Of a stretch of DNA of 18,302 nt, positions 5,258 to 13,500 are shown in pieces. Numbering within the stretch: position 1 is the first letter of the stretch; each line of letters starts with the position of its first letter. Source of the DNA: Pseudoflavonifractor sp050943825. Lineage in GTDB: Bacteria > Bacillota > Clostridia > Oscillospirales > Oscillospiraceae. The notes below the pieces were generated by a model, which was not told where the DNA came from, made no database searches, and saw only the letters and a program-made list of their open reading frames with translations. Where the stretch lies: assembly GCF_050943825.1 (NCBI RefSeq), contig NZ_JBMNPX010000030.1, positions 1 to 18,302 on the forward strand, in the 5' to 3' direction. Made by a program: the position numbers and the translations under genes.

Positions 5258-7948
5258 TCAATGCCGCACGGAGGTTCTCCGCCGTGTTCCAATCTCTGCC
5301 CCAGCGGGTCCGGCATCCTTGGCCGCTTCCTTCTTTCCCCACCGGCTCACGGCCTTGGTCAGCTCGCACACCGCCACCGGGGCGGCGGCCAGGCCCAGGA
5401 CAGCACCCCACTGCTCCCCGCTGAGGGGCACGGTGGAGAACACCGCCTGAAGGGGCGGCAGACACAGCACCGCCAGCTGCATGGCCATGCCCACCAGGAA
5501 GGCTTTGTTCATGGCTTTATTGGAGAACAGGCCGATGCTCAGCAGGCTCTCCTCCTCGCTGCGCACGTCGAAGGCGTGGAAGAGCTGGCAGATGGTCAGG
5601 GTGGCGAAGGCCATGGTGTTGGCGGCAGCGGCCGGGTCGGATGGGCCGGGAATGATGTACTGCCCCAGGAAGAAGGCGCACAGGGTGAGCAGGCCCACCA
5701 TGCACCCCTGCCAGCACAGCCGCCAGGCAAAGCCCCCGGCAAAGAGCCTCTCCCCCGCGTCCCTGGGCTTGTGCTCCATCACGTTCTTCTCCACCGGCTC
5801 CACTCCCAGGGCCAGGGCGGGCAGGGAGTCGGTGACCAGATTGAGCCACAGCAGCTGCACCGGCACCAGGGGCATCTGGCGGAAATCCAGGGCGGTGGCC
5901 AGGAAGATGGTAAGCATCTCGCCGATGTTGCAGGAGAGCAGATAGTGGATGGCCTTTTTGATGTTGGCGTAGATGCCCCTCCCCTGCTCCACCGCCGAGA
6001 CGATAGTGGCGAAATTGTCGTCGGTGAGAATCATGTCGCTGGCGCCCTTGGCCACGTCGGTGCCCGCCACGCCCATGGCGCAGCCGATGTCGGCGGCCTT
6101 GAGGGCGGGGGCGTCGTTGACGCCGTCGCCGGTCATGGCCACCACCTTGCCCCTGGCCTGCCAGGCCTTTACAATGCGCATCTTGTGCTCGGGGGACACC
6201 CGGGCGTAGACGGCGAATTTCTCCACCTCCTGCTCCAGCATTTCCTGGGGCATAAAGTCCAGGTCGGCGCCGGTGATGGCCAGGTCGCCGGACTGGAAGA
6301 TGTCCAGCTCTCTGGCCACGGCCACGGCGGTGAGCTTGTGGTCGCCGGTGATCATCACCGGCCGGATACCGGCGGCGTGGCACTGCTTCACCGCCTCCTT
6401 CACCTCGGGACGGGGCGGGTCCATCATGCCCACCAGCCCGGCAAAGGTCAGGTCCTGCTCCAGGGTACGGCTGTTCATCTCCCGGGGCAGCATCTCCAGG
6501 TCCTTGTAGGCCACCCCCAACACACGCAGGGCCTGGGCGGCCATGTCGGCGTTGCGGGCGGAGATGTCCCGCCGGACGCTGTCGGTGAGGGGCGCGCCGC
6601 CTGGCAGGCGGCGGCACAGGGACAGCAGCACATCGGGGGCGCCCTTGACGCACACCCGGAAGCCTCCGTCCGGGCGGCGGTGGACGGTGCTCATCCGCTT
6701 GCGGTCGGAGTCAAAGGGTACCTCGCCCCGGCGGGGCCAGTCCTTTTCTAAAATGTCCTTGTCCAGCCCGTCCTTCAGGGCGGCATCCACCACGGCAGCC
6801 TCGGTGGGGTCGCCCACCGCCCGGCGTTTGCCCTTGTCCCGGGCCAGAACGGCGTCGGAACACAGGCTGCCCACGGTGAGGACGGTGGAGCGGTCCCCGC
6901 CCCTGGGCGTCCACACCTGGGTGACGGTCATCTTGTTCTGGGTGAGGGTGCCCGTCTTGTCCGAGCAGATGACCCCGGCGCAGCCCAGGGTCTCCACGGC
7001 GGGCAGCTTCTTGACAATAGCCCCCCGCTTCACCATCCGCTGTACCCCCAGGGCCAGCACGATGGTGACGATGGCGGGCAGGCCCTCGGGGATGGCCGCC
7101 ACGGCCAGGGCCACGGCGGTGAGGAACATGTCCAGAATCTCCTTGTGGAGCAGCATGCCCACCCCGAAGAGGACGGCGCACACGCACAGGCAGGCAAAGG
7201 ACAGGGTCTTGGATATCTCCGCCATCTTCCGCTGAAGGGGTGTCTCACTCTCGCCGCTGTCCAGAATCATGCCGGCGATGCGGCCCACCTCGGTGTCCAT
7301 ACCGGTGGCGGTGACCACGGCTCTGGCCCTGCCGTTGGTGATGACGGTGGAGGAGAGCAGCATATTGTGCCGGTCCCCCAGGGGCAGGTTTTCCGCCAGG
7401 CCGTCGGCGGGAGCCTTGTCGCTGGGCAGGGACTCGCCGGTCATGGCGCTCTCATCGGCCTTCAGCCCGGCGCTGTCCAGGATACGGGCGTCGGCGGGCA
7501 CCATGTCCCCCGCCTCCAGCAGAATCATGTCCCCGGGCACCAGCTTTGCCGCCTCCACCCTCCGCTCGGTGCCGTCCCGCACCACACGGGCCATGGGTGC
7601 GGACATGCGCCGCAGGGCCTCCAGAGCCTTTTCGGCGCTGTTCTCCTGGGCGATGGAGATGCAGGCGTTGACCAGCACGATGACCAGGATGATCACCGCG
7701 TCCACCCAGTCCTCCCCGCCCCCGGCCCACAGGGACAGCCCTGCCGCCCCCAGCAGCACCAGAATCATGGGGTCCTTCAGCTGGGCGAGGAACCGCACCA
7801 CCAGACCGGGCCGTTTCCGCTCCTCCAGCAGGTTGGGGCCGTACCGCCCCAGTCTCTCCTCTGCCTCCGCCCCGGTCAGGCCCCTGTCCCGGCTGGTCTC
7901 CAGCTCTGAGAGGACCTGGGCGGCGGTTTTACTGTGCCATGCGCTCAT
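5258..7948 (-). CDS. P-type (P2A) calcium-transporting ATPase
   Basis: An 896-residue membrane pump that exports Ca2+ using ATP. All signatures are present: actuator loop TGES (170-173), M4 motif PEGLP (287-291, with Ca2+-liganding Glu288), the phosphorylation site DKTGTLT at Asp330, and the hinge TGDGVNDAPAL around Asp608. Membrane-site residues mark a SERCA-like P2A pump: NIGE in M5 and NLVTD in M6. The length is normal. The start is the ATG at 7948, with AGGGGAGA six bases upstream. It stands alone, between the CofE-like gene and the regulator operon. The related B. subtilis pump YloB is expressed during sporulation and affects spore properties. The neighbouring gerA operon and a weak sigma-E-like promoter would fit a similar role here, but that is inference. 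Confidence 0.93.
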   Translation of the reverse strand: MSAWHSKTAAQVLSELETSRDRGLTGAEAEERLGRYGPNLLEERKRPGLVVRFLAQLKDPMILVLLGAAGLSLWAGGGEDWVDAVIILVIVLVNACISIAQENSAEKALEALRRMSAPMARVVRDGTERRVEAAKLVPGDMILLEAGDMVPADARILDSAGLKADESAMTGESLPSDKAPADGLAENLPLGDRHNMLLSSTVITNGRARAVVTATGMDTEVGRIAGMILDSGESETPLQRKMAEISKTLSFACLCVCAVLFGVGMLLHKEILDMFLTAVALAVAAIPEGLPAIVTIVLALGVQRMVKRGAIVKKLPAVETLGCAGVICSDKTGTLTQNKMTVTQVWTPRGGDRSTVLTVGSLCSDAVLARDKGKRRAVGDPTEAAVVDAALKDGLDKDILEKDWPRRGEVPFDSDRKRMSTVHRRPDGGFRVCVKGAPDVLLSLCRRLPGGAPLTDSVRRDISARNADMAAQALRVLGVAYKDLEMLPREMNSRTLEQDLTFAGLVGMMDPPRPEVKEAVKQCHAAGIRPVMITGDHKLTAVAVARELDIFQSGDLAITGADLDFMPQEMLEQEVEKFAVYARVSPEHKMRIVKAWQARGKVVAMTGDGVNDAPALKAADIGCAMGVAGTDVAKGASDMILTDDNFATIVSAVEQGRGIYANIKKAIHYLLSCNIGEMLTIFLATALDFRQMPLVPVQLLWLNLVTDSLPALALGVEPVEKNVMEHKPRDAGERLFAGGFAWRLCWQGCMVGLLTLCAFFLGQYIIPGPSDPAAAANTMAFATLTICQLFHAFDVRSEEESLLSIGLFSNKAMNKAFLVGMAMQLAVLCLPPLQAVFSTVPLSGEQWGAVLGLAAAPVAVCELTKAVSRWGKKEAAKDAGPAGAEIGTRRRTSVRH

Positions 7949-8022
7949 ACACGTCTCCCCTTTTCATCTTTTGCGCAGTGAGCCCGTCCTCCTTTGGGGT
8001 ATGGGGACAGGCCTCTGCTCTG

Positions 8023-8052
8023 ATTCTATGCAGGGAAACCGGGTGTATGACA
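8023..8052 (-). promoter_or_regulatory. Possible sigma-E-like promoter of the Ca2+ ATPase
   Basis: On the minus strand, TGTCATA (8052-8046) precedes CATAGAAT (8030-8023). CATAnnnT is the -10 pattern of sigma-E/sigma-K, and the upstream ATA resembles the sigma-E -35 box. The spacing is about one base shorter than ideal. The start site would leave a leader of about 70 nt before the ATPase start. No better sigma-A promoter is visible. Confidence 0.3.
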
Positions 8053-8086
8053 AAAAAGGCCGGGGACGCATCCGCGTCTCCCGGCC
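8052..8086 (-). terminator. Intrinsic terminator of the XRE / Spo0A-like operon
   Basis: GGCCGGG (8058-8064) pairs with CCCGGCC (8080-8086) and GACGC (8065-8069) with GCGTC (8074-8078), leaving one bulged base (8079) and a 4-nt loop. On the minus strand the stem is followed by six T residues (8057-8052). It begins four bases after the stop codon of the response regulator. Confidence 0.88.
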
Positions 8087-8090
8087 CGCT

Positions 8091-8810
8091 TTATCTCTCA
8101 GTGCTCTTTTCCGCCAGCGCCGCAGCTGTCCGGCGGAGGAAGGTGCCGTTGTCGGGCGGCCTGTCCAGACTGTCCAGACCCATCACCTTCAGGTAGAGGG
8201 GGCTGGCTCTCCCGTGCATGCCCCGGATGACGGTGCGCAGATTCTTTTCCACACAGGCAGCGGTGGTTCGGAAGGCCGCCGCCGTGGACAGGTAGATCTC
8301 CTTCATCTGCATGGGGCCGCCTGCGGCCACCAGCTCCAGGGCAAAGGTCAGCTGTCCGTAGCCCTCCAGGCGGCTGTCCGCTCCCATGCGCAGCAGCAGC
8401 CAGTCGGCCGGGCCGCTCTCCTGCCTGGCCTCCCCGCCGGGGAACAGGGCGCTGATGCGCTGGGCCAGCTGGTGGAGGTTGACCGGCTTGACCAGGTAGT
8501 AATCCGCCCCCATGCGGCAGCTGTGCTGCACATAGGCGTCGGTGCTCACGCCGGAGAGCACAATGACCCGGGGCTTCTGTCCGCCCGGCAGACCGGACAG
8601 CCCCTCCAGAAAGCCGATGCCGTCCAGGCCGGGCATGATCAGGTCCAGCAGCACCAGGTCGGGCCGCAGGCGGCCGGTCAGCTCCAGGCCCTGCCAGCCG
8701 TCCCCGGCCTCACCGCACAGCTCCAGACCCTCGGCCTGCTCCACAAAGGCGGCCAGCAGCGCCCGTGCGGACGGATTGTCATCCACCAGAAGTACGCGAA
8801 TCCCACTCAC
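8091..8810 (-). CDS. Spo0A-like response regulator
   Basis: A two-domain response regulator of 239 residues. The receiver (1-122) has the acidic pair D10-D11, phospho-acceptor D56 in LLDLIMPGLDG, switch Ser86 and Lys108 in VKP. The C-terminal part (about 135-232) resembles the Spo0A DNA-binding domain. Its segment FRTTAACVEKNLRTVIR (179-195) matches the Spo0A recognition-helix pattern of TTA...VE..R..I. It is somewhat shorter than Spo0A (about 265) and diverged, so I read it as a Spo0A paralogue, not the master regulator. The start is a GTG at 8810, preceded by AGGAGG; the gene follows the XRE gene by 33 bp and is probably cotranscribed. No histidine kinase is adjacent, so its phosphate source is unknown. 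Confidence 0.82.
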   Translation of the reverse strand: MSGIRVLLVDDNPSARALLAAFVEQAEGLELCGEAGDGWQGLELTGRLRPDLVLLDLIMPGLDGIGFLEGLSGLPGGQKPRVIVLSGVSTDAYVQHSCRMGADYYLVKPVNLHQLAQRISALFPGGEARQESGPADWLLLRMGADSRLEGYGQLTFALELVAAGGPMQMKEIYLSTAAAFRTTAACVEKNLRTVIRGMHGRASPLYLKVMGLDSLDRPPDNGTFLRRTAAALAEKSTER

Positions 8811-8843
8811 ACAGTTTCCTCCTCCCGCCGCGGCGGGCCACTG

Positions 8844-9188
8844 TTATTCCGGCCGTCCCGCCTCCAGCATGGCCAGCATGGTCTTCAGCATCTCCCCCGC
8901 CATATCCCGCATGGCGGGCGTCAGCGAGGTCAGGTGCTCGGCAATCCCCGTCCAGGCCGCGTCTGCGTCGGTGCGGCCGTAGAGCAGATAATCGGAGGTG
9001 ACGTTGAGGGCACGGGCCAGGTTGGCAATGTTCAAGCCGGTCATGCCCTTCTTCCCCCGCTCCACCGAGGAGAGAAACTGGGGCGTAATCCCCGCCTGCT
9101 CAGCCACGTCCTCCGCCCGGCGGTTTCCCCGGGCCAGGCGGCACCGCCGCCCAAACTCCTGGTTGAAGCGCTCCTTATCGTCATACAT
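8844..9188 (-). CDS. XRE-family (Cro/CI type) transcriptional regulator
   Basis: A 114-residue DNA-binding protein. Its helix-turn-helix lies at about residues 9-62 and reads AEDVAEQAGITPQFLSSVER across the two key helices. This is followed by the typical 'LARALNVTSDYLLYG' end of the domain. The C-terminal 50 residues are helical and may dimerise. I chose the ATG at 9188 because GGAGGA lies seven bases upstream; a GTG five codons earlier overlaps that ribosome site. It is the first gene of an operon with the Spo0A-like regulator. The symmetric operator region directly upstream suggests autoregulation. Target genes elsewhere are unknown. Confidence 0.87.
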   Translation of the reverse strand: MYDDKERFNQEFGRRCRLARGNRRAEDVAEQAGITPQFLSSVERGKKGMTGLNIANLARALNVTSDYLLYGRTDADAAWTGIAEHLTSLTPAMRDMAGEMLKTMLAMLEAGRPE

Positions 9189-9209
9189 GGGATGTTCCTC
9201 CACTTTTTC

Positions 9210-9283
9210 ATCTATTGTTTATTTATCTCGAAACAATGGTGAATGTGAACAAACCATAGTTTCTCGATTTTGATACAATAGAT
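9210..9283 (-). promoter_or_regulatory. Symmetric double operator / promoter region of the XRE gene
   Basis: Arms 9210-9240 and 9253-9283 form an imperfect inverted repeat of 31 bp (23 matches by eye) about a 12-bp spacer. ATCTATTGT (9210-9218) mirrors ACAATAGAT (9275-9283), and GAAACAATGGT (9230-9240) mirrors ACCATAGTTTC (9253-9263). Each arm also contains its own dyad: ATTGTTT (9213) facing AAACAAT (9231), and ATAGTTT (9256) facing ATACAAT (9273). A possible minus-strand promoter, TTCACA then TAAATA 18 bp later, overlaps the gene-proximal dyad. The likely binder is the XRE protein encoded 22 bp downstream. Confidence 0.6.
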
Positions 9284-9342
9284 TCCAAAGTATCACGGGG
9301 TTGCTGCCGGGAAATTTTTGCCCACTGGAGGGACAGCGGATG

Positions 9343-9385
9343 TAAAAAAACGCGGAGGCCTGCTTAACAGAAGCAGGCCTCCGCG
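9343..9385 (-). terminator. Intrinsic terminator after the parvulin-like lipoprotein gene
   Basis: A perfect 15-bp stem pairs 9351-9365 with 9371-9385 around a 5-nt loop (AACAG). On the minus strand it is followed by seven T residues (9350-9344). It lies about 70 bp past the stop codon at 9456 and ends the housekeeping block. Confidence 0.93.
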
Positions 9386-9455
9386 GAATGTGTCAGACAT
9401 CCGTCGCTGACAGTTGGAAAATACTGCGACGCATTTTAAATTGCCGCAGCCGGGC

Positions 9456-10439
9456 TCAGCCCTCGGCGGCGGGAGAAGCGGAGGGCTCCGCTGTGGCAGC
9501 GCCGTCGGCGGTGTCCTGGGCAGCAGCGAGCTGCTGCTGGTAAGCGGTCAGCCGCTCATAGTAGTCCTTGGGGTCGATGGAGGCAAAGGTGTCGTTGGTC
9601 TGAACATCGGCCTCGTCCATCCAGGTGGTCATCTGGGCGTTCATCTGCTCGGTGAGAGAGGCCTCCTGCTCGCTGGCCCAGGCTTCACGGGCCATCTCGG
9701 TGTCCACGGGCAGACGGAGGAGGATGTGGTAGCCGTAGCTGGTCTCCACGATGCCGCTGAGCTCGTGCTCGCCCAGGGCCTTGGCGGCATCCTCAAACTC
9801 CTGGACCATCTCGCCCTCGCCGAAGAGGTACCCATCGGGGGCGCCCAGGGTGCCGTCGGAGTAGCGGCCGTCCTCGGACAGCTCGTTCATCAGCTGGTCA
9901 AAGAGGTTCTCCATGTCGTCGCTGGCCTGGAGCTGGGCCAGGGTGTCCTCGGCCTTCTGCCTGGCGGCGGCGATCTCCTCGTCGGTGAGGGTGATGTTCC
10001 GCTCGGCGCACTGGTTGCGGATCACCTGGTTGAACACGGCCAGGTCACGGGCGTTGTTGATGAGGTACTCGGTGACGGTGCCGTTGCCGGTGTCCATCTC
10101 CCAGTCGATGGCAGTGGGGTCGCCGAACTGGTAGTAGCCCACATACTCGGTGGCATAGCCCAGCCAGTAGAGGTACTCCTCGGCGTTGACCTCCACACCG
10201 TCCACGGTCATGACGGGGGTGGTGCCGGGGAAGCCCAGCAGCACCTGGGTCACATCGGGATTCTCCAGGTCGAAATCACCGAACTGGGCGGAAGGGCTCT
10301 CAGACGGGGTGGCACTCACAGAGGGGGAGGGGGACACGCTGGAGGTGGGGTCGGCGGGGGTCTCGGCACAGCCGGCCATGGCGCCAATCAGAAGGGCGCC
10401 GGACAGCGCCGCGCCCAGGATTCTCTTGGTAGCTTTCAT
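9456..10439 (-). CDS. Parvulin-like peptidyl-prolyl isomerase lipoprotein (PrsA/SurA type)
   Basis: A 327-residue membrane-anchored extracytoplasmic folding protein. A signal peptide ends in the lipobox MAGC with Cys24, followed by a Ser/Thr/Pro linker (25-55). An N-terminal helical chaperone-like region (about 75-170) follows. A C-terminal half-parvulin module (about 178-244) carries recognisable FGEGEMVQEFEDAA and YGYHILLRL motifs. The first parvulin strand with its conserved 'HIL' is not evident, so catalysis may be reduced and the protein may act mainly as a chaperone. A Ser/Ala/Glu-rich tail ends it. The ATG at 10439 has AGGAGG seven bases upstream. It follows mfd, as in many Clostridia, with its own likely promoter and a strong terminator. 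Confidence 0.8.
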   Translation of the reverse strand: MKATKRILGAALSGALLIGAMAGCAETPADPTSSVSPSPSVSATPSESPSAQFGDFDLENPDVTQVLLGFPGTTPVMTVDGVEVNAEEYLYWLGYATEYVGYYQFGDPTAIDWEMDTGNGTVTEYLINNARDLAVFNQVIRNQCAERNITLTDEEIAAARQKAEDTLAQLQASDDMENLFDQLMNELSEDGRYSDGTLGAPDGYLFGEGEMVQEFEDAAKALGEHELSGIVETSYGYHILLRLPVDTEMAREAWASEQEASLTEQMNAQMTTWMDEADVQTNDTFASIDPKDYYERLTAYQQQLAAAQDTADGAATAEPSASPAAEG

Positions 10440-10472
10440 TCTTATCCTCCTTATAATGGGGAAACTTTTATC

Positions 10473-10501
10473 ATAATAGCACGATGAAGCAAAAACAGCA
10501 A
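10473..10501 (-). promoter_or_regulatory. Probable sigma-A promoter of the lipoprotein gene
   Basis: On the minus strand, TTGCTG (10501-10496) and TATTAT (10478-10473) are separated by 17 bp. The predicted start lies about 25 bases before the start codon at 10439. The -10 is near consensus; the -35 keeps only TTG. Read-through from mfd is an alternative source of transcript. Confidence 0.45.
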
Positions 10502-10533
10502 TGACAATTTTGTAAACAGCGCTTCACCGGGTC

Positions 10534-13500
10534 TTATGCCTGGGGCGGGTCGCCGGCCTCTTCCTGGGGCACGGCGGTGGCGGCGTACTCCTCCACCAGC
10601 TTGCGGCCCAGCTTGAGGGGGTCGTCTCCCTTTTTCAGGCGCAGGGAGAGATAGGGCTTTTCCCCGGCGGAGAAGAGCAGGCGGCTGCGGTACTTGTCCA
10701 GGCCGCACAGAGCGGATACCCGGCGCAGGTCGGCCCCGTCCAGGTAGAAGAGCAGGCTCAGGCCCTTCTGGGAGATCTCCCGGATGCCGCACTCGGCCGC
10801 GTCGGCACGCATCAGGGCCACGGCAATCAGGTTGTTCACCGGTCTGGGCGGGTCGCCGTACCGGTCGATGAGCTCGTCGGTCAGGTCGTCGGCGTCCTCC
10901 TCGCTGCGGATGGCGGCAATACGGCGGTACAGGTCCATCCGCTGCTCGGGAGAGGGCACGTACCGGTCGGGGATGGAGGCGGCCACACTCAGGTCGGCGG
11001 AGCACTCGGCGGGAATCTGGGCCTTCTCGCCCCGCTCCTCCAGTACCGCCTCCTCCAGCAGCTTGAGGTACAGGTCGTAGCCCACGCTCATGAGGAAGCC
11101 GGACTGCTCGGGGCCCAGCACGTTGCCTGCGCCCCGGATTTCCAGGTCCCGCATGGCGATTTTGAAGCCGGAGCCGAACTCGGCAAACTCCCGGATGGCG
11201 CCCAGCCGCTTGGAGGCCACCTCGCTGAGCACCTTGCCCCGGCGGAAGGTGAGGTAGGCGTAGGCACGGCGGCTGGACCGGCCCACCCGGCCCCGGATCT
11301 GGTGGAGCTGGGCCAGGCCCATCTTGTCCGCGTCCTCGATGATGAGGGTGTTTGCGTTGGAGATGTCAATGCCCGTCTCGATGATGGTGGTGCACACCAG
11401 CACGTCCACCTCTCCCTCGGACATACGGGTCATGACATCGTTGAGCTCCTCCTGGCTCATCTTGCCGTGGGCCACGCCAACGGTCACGTCCTCCCCCAGC
11501 ATCTCCCGGATGCGGGCGGCGGTGCGGGTGATGGTCTCCACCCGGTTGTGGAGGTAGTAGACCTGGCCGCCACGCTCCAGCTCCCGGCGCATGGCGTCGA
11601 AGAGGACGCCCCAGTCGTGCTCCAGCACGTAGGTCTGCACCGGCTGGCGGTCGGAGGGGGGCTCCTCCAGGGTGGACATGTCCCGAATGCCGGAGAGGGC
11701 CATGTTCAGGGTACGGGGGATGGGGGTGGCGGACAGAGTGAGCACGTCCACCTGCCGGGACATCTCCTTGAGCTTCTCCTTGTGGGCCACGCCGAAGCGC
11801 TGCTCCTCGTCGATGACCAGCAACCCCAGGTCCTTGAACTTCACGTCCTTCTGGAACAGCCGGTGGGTGCCGATGAGCAGGTCAATCTGCCCCGCCTCCA
11901 CCCGGCGGAGGGTCTCCTTCATCTGGGCGGGGGTGCGGAAGCGGCTCACCACGTCAATCTCCACCGGGTACTTGGCGAAGCGCTGCTTGGCGGACAGGTA
12001 ATGCTGCCGGGCCAGAACCGTGGTGGGCACCAGGATGGCGGCCTGCTTGCCGTCCAGCACGCACTTCATAATGGCCCGGAAGGCCACCTCGGTCTTGCCG
12101 TAGCCCACGTCGCCGCACAGCAGCCGGTCCATGGGCCGGGGCGCCTCCATATCCCCCTTAATCTCCGCAATGCAGCGGAGCTGGTCGTCGGTCTCGGTGT
12201 ACTCGAACTGCTCCTCAAACTCCCGCATCCACTCGGAGTCGGGGGAAAAGGCGAAGCCGGGCTGGCGTTGCCGCTGGGCGTAGAGCTGGATGAGGCCCTT
12301 GGCCAGGTCCTTGACCGCCTTTTTGGCCCGTGTCTTGGCCTTCTCCCAGTCGGCGCCCCCCAGCTTGGACAGCTTCTTGGTCTCCTGGGCGTCCTCACCT
12401 GCGCCGATATACTTGCTCACCAGGTCCAGCTGGGTGGCGGGCACGTAGAGCACGTCGGCCCCGGCGTAGGCGATTTTCACATAGTCCTTCTGGATGCCGT
12501 CCACCGGCATCTTCACCATGCCCTGGTACCGGCCGATGCCATGGTGCTCGTGGACCACCAGGTCGCCCACGCTCAGGTCGGCGTAGGACCCCAGCTTCTG
12601 CCGGTTGGTGACGGCCCTCACCTTTTTCTTCTTCACACCGGTGGCCTGGCCCTCGGTGAGGATGGCGCACCTGGCCTCCGGGTACTCCACGCCGCCGGAC
12701 AGGCCGCCCACGGCGATGACCGCCTTGCCGGGGGCGGGCAGCTTGTGGAGCTTGAAATCCACCGCCGCCTTCACGCCCTGCTCCCGCAGGAGGGCCTGGA
12801 GGTTCAGTGCCCGCTGCTCGCTGGACACCAGCACCACGGTGGAGAAATTCTCGTTGATATAGTGGCTCAGGTCGGAGACGGCGGTCTCCAGACTGGCGCC
12901 GTAGGAGGGCAGCTGCTTGGCCAGCAGGTTCAGGAGGGTGCGGGGCCGCCGGGGGTACTGGGCGCCCACGAAGTTGTCCAGGTAGGCCACCGGCCACTCC
13001 TCCAGCACGCCGCACAGCTCCTCAAAGGTACGGGCGAACTCGGAGAGCTCTCCCGCCAGCACACCGGCCTCCATGAGGGCCTTGGTGTCCTCGGTCAGCT
13101 GCCAGAGGTAGTGTTTGGCCCGCTCCGCCACCCGGGGGCTCTCGCTGAAGAGCACCACCGCGTCCTCGGGAAAGTAGTCCGCCGCCGTGGCCATCTGGGG
13201 GTACACCAGGGCGATGTACCGGTCCAGGGCCGGGAAGGACATGTGCTCCGCCAGCCGCTCCCGGTCCTCCTCCAGGGTCTTGGCCAGGTCAGCGCCGTCC
13301 TTGCGGCGCCTGGCCCGGGCAATGAGGCCGTCCATGGCCTCCAGCAGCCCGGCGTACCCGCCGGGGGCAAACTGGGGCAGCACCTCCGCCGCCGGGAGAA
13401 TCTCGGCGGACTTCCGGTTCTCCACCCGGCGCTGGGTGTTCACGTCGAACAGGCCCATGGAGTCTGCCTCGTCGCCGAAGAACTCCACCCGGATGGGGCC

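Noticed and set aside
5261..6751. 496-residue plus-strand open frame opposite the Ca2+ ATPase
   Set aside because: Shadow of the ATPase gene, with low-complexity Gly/His/Gln composition and no recognisable motif.
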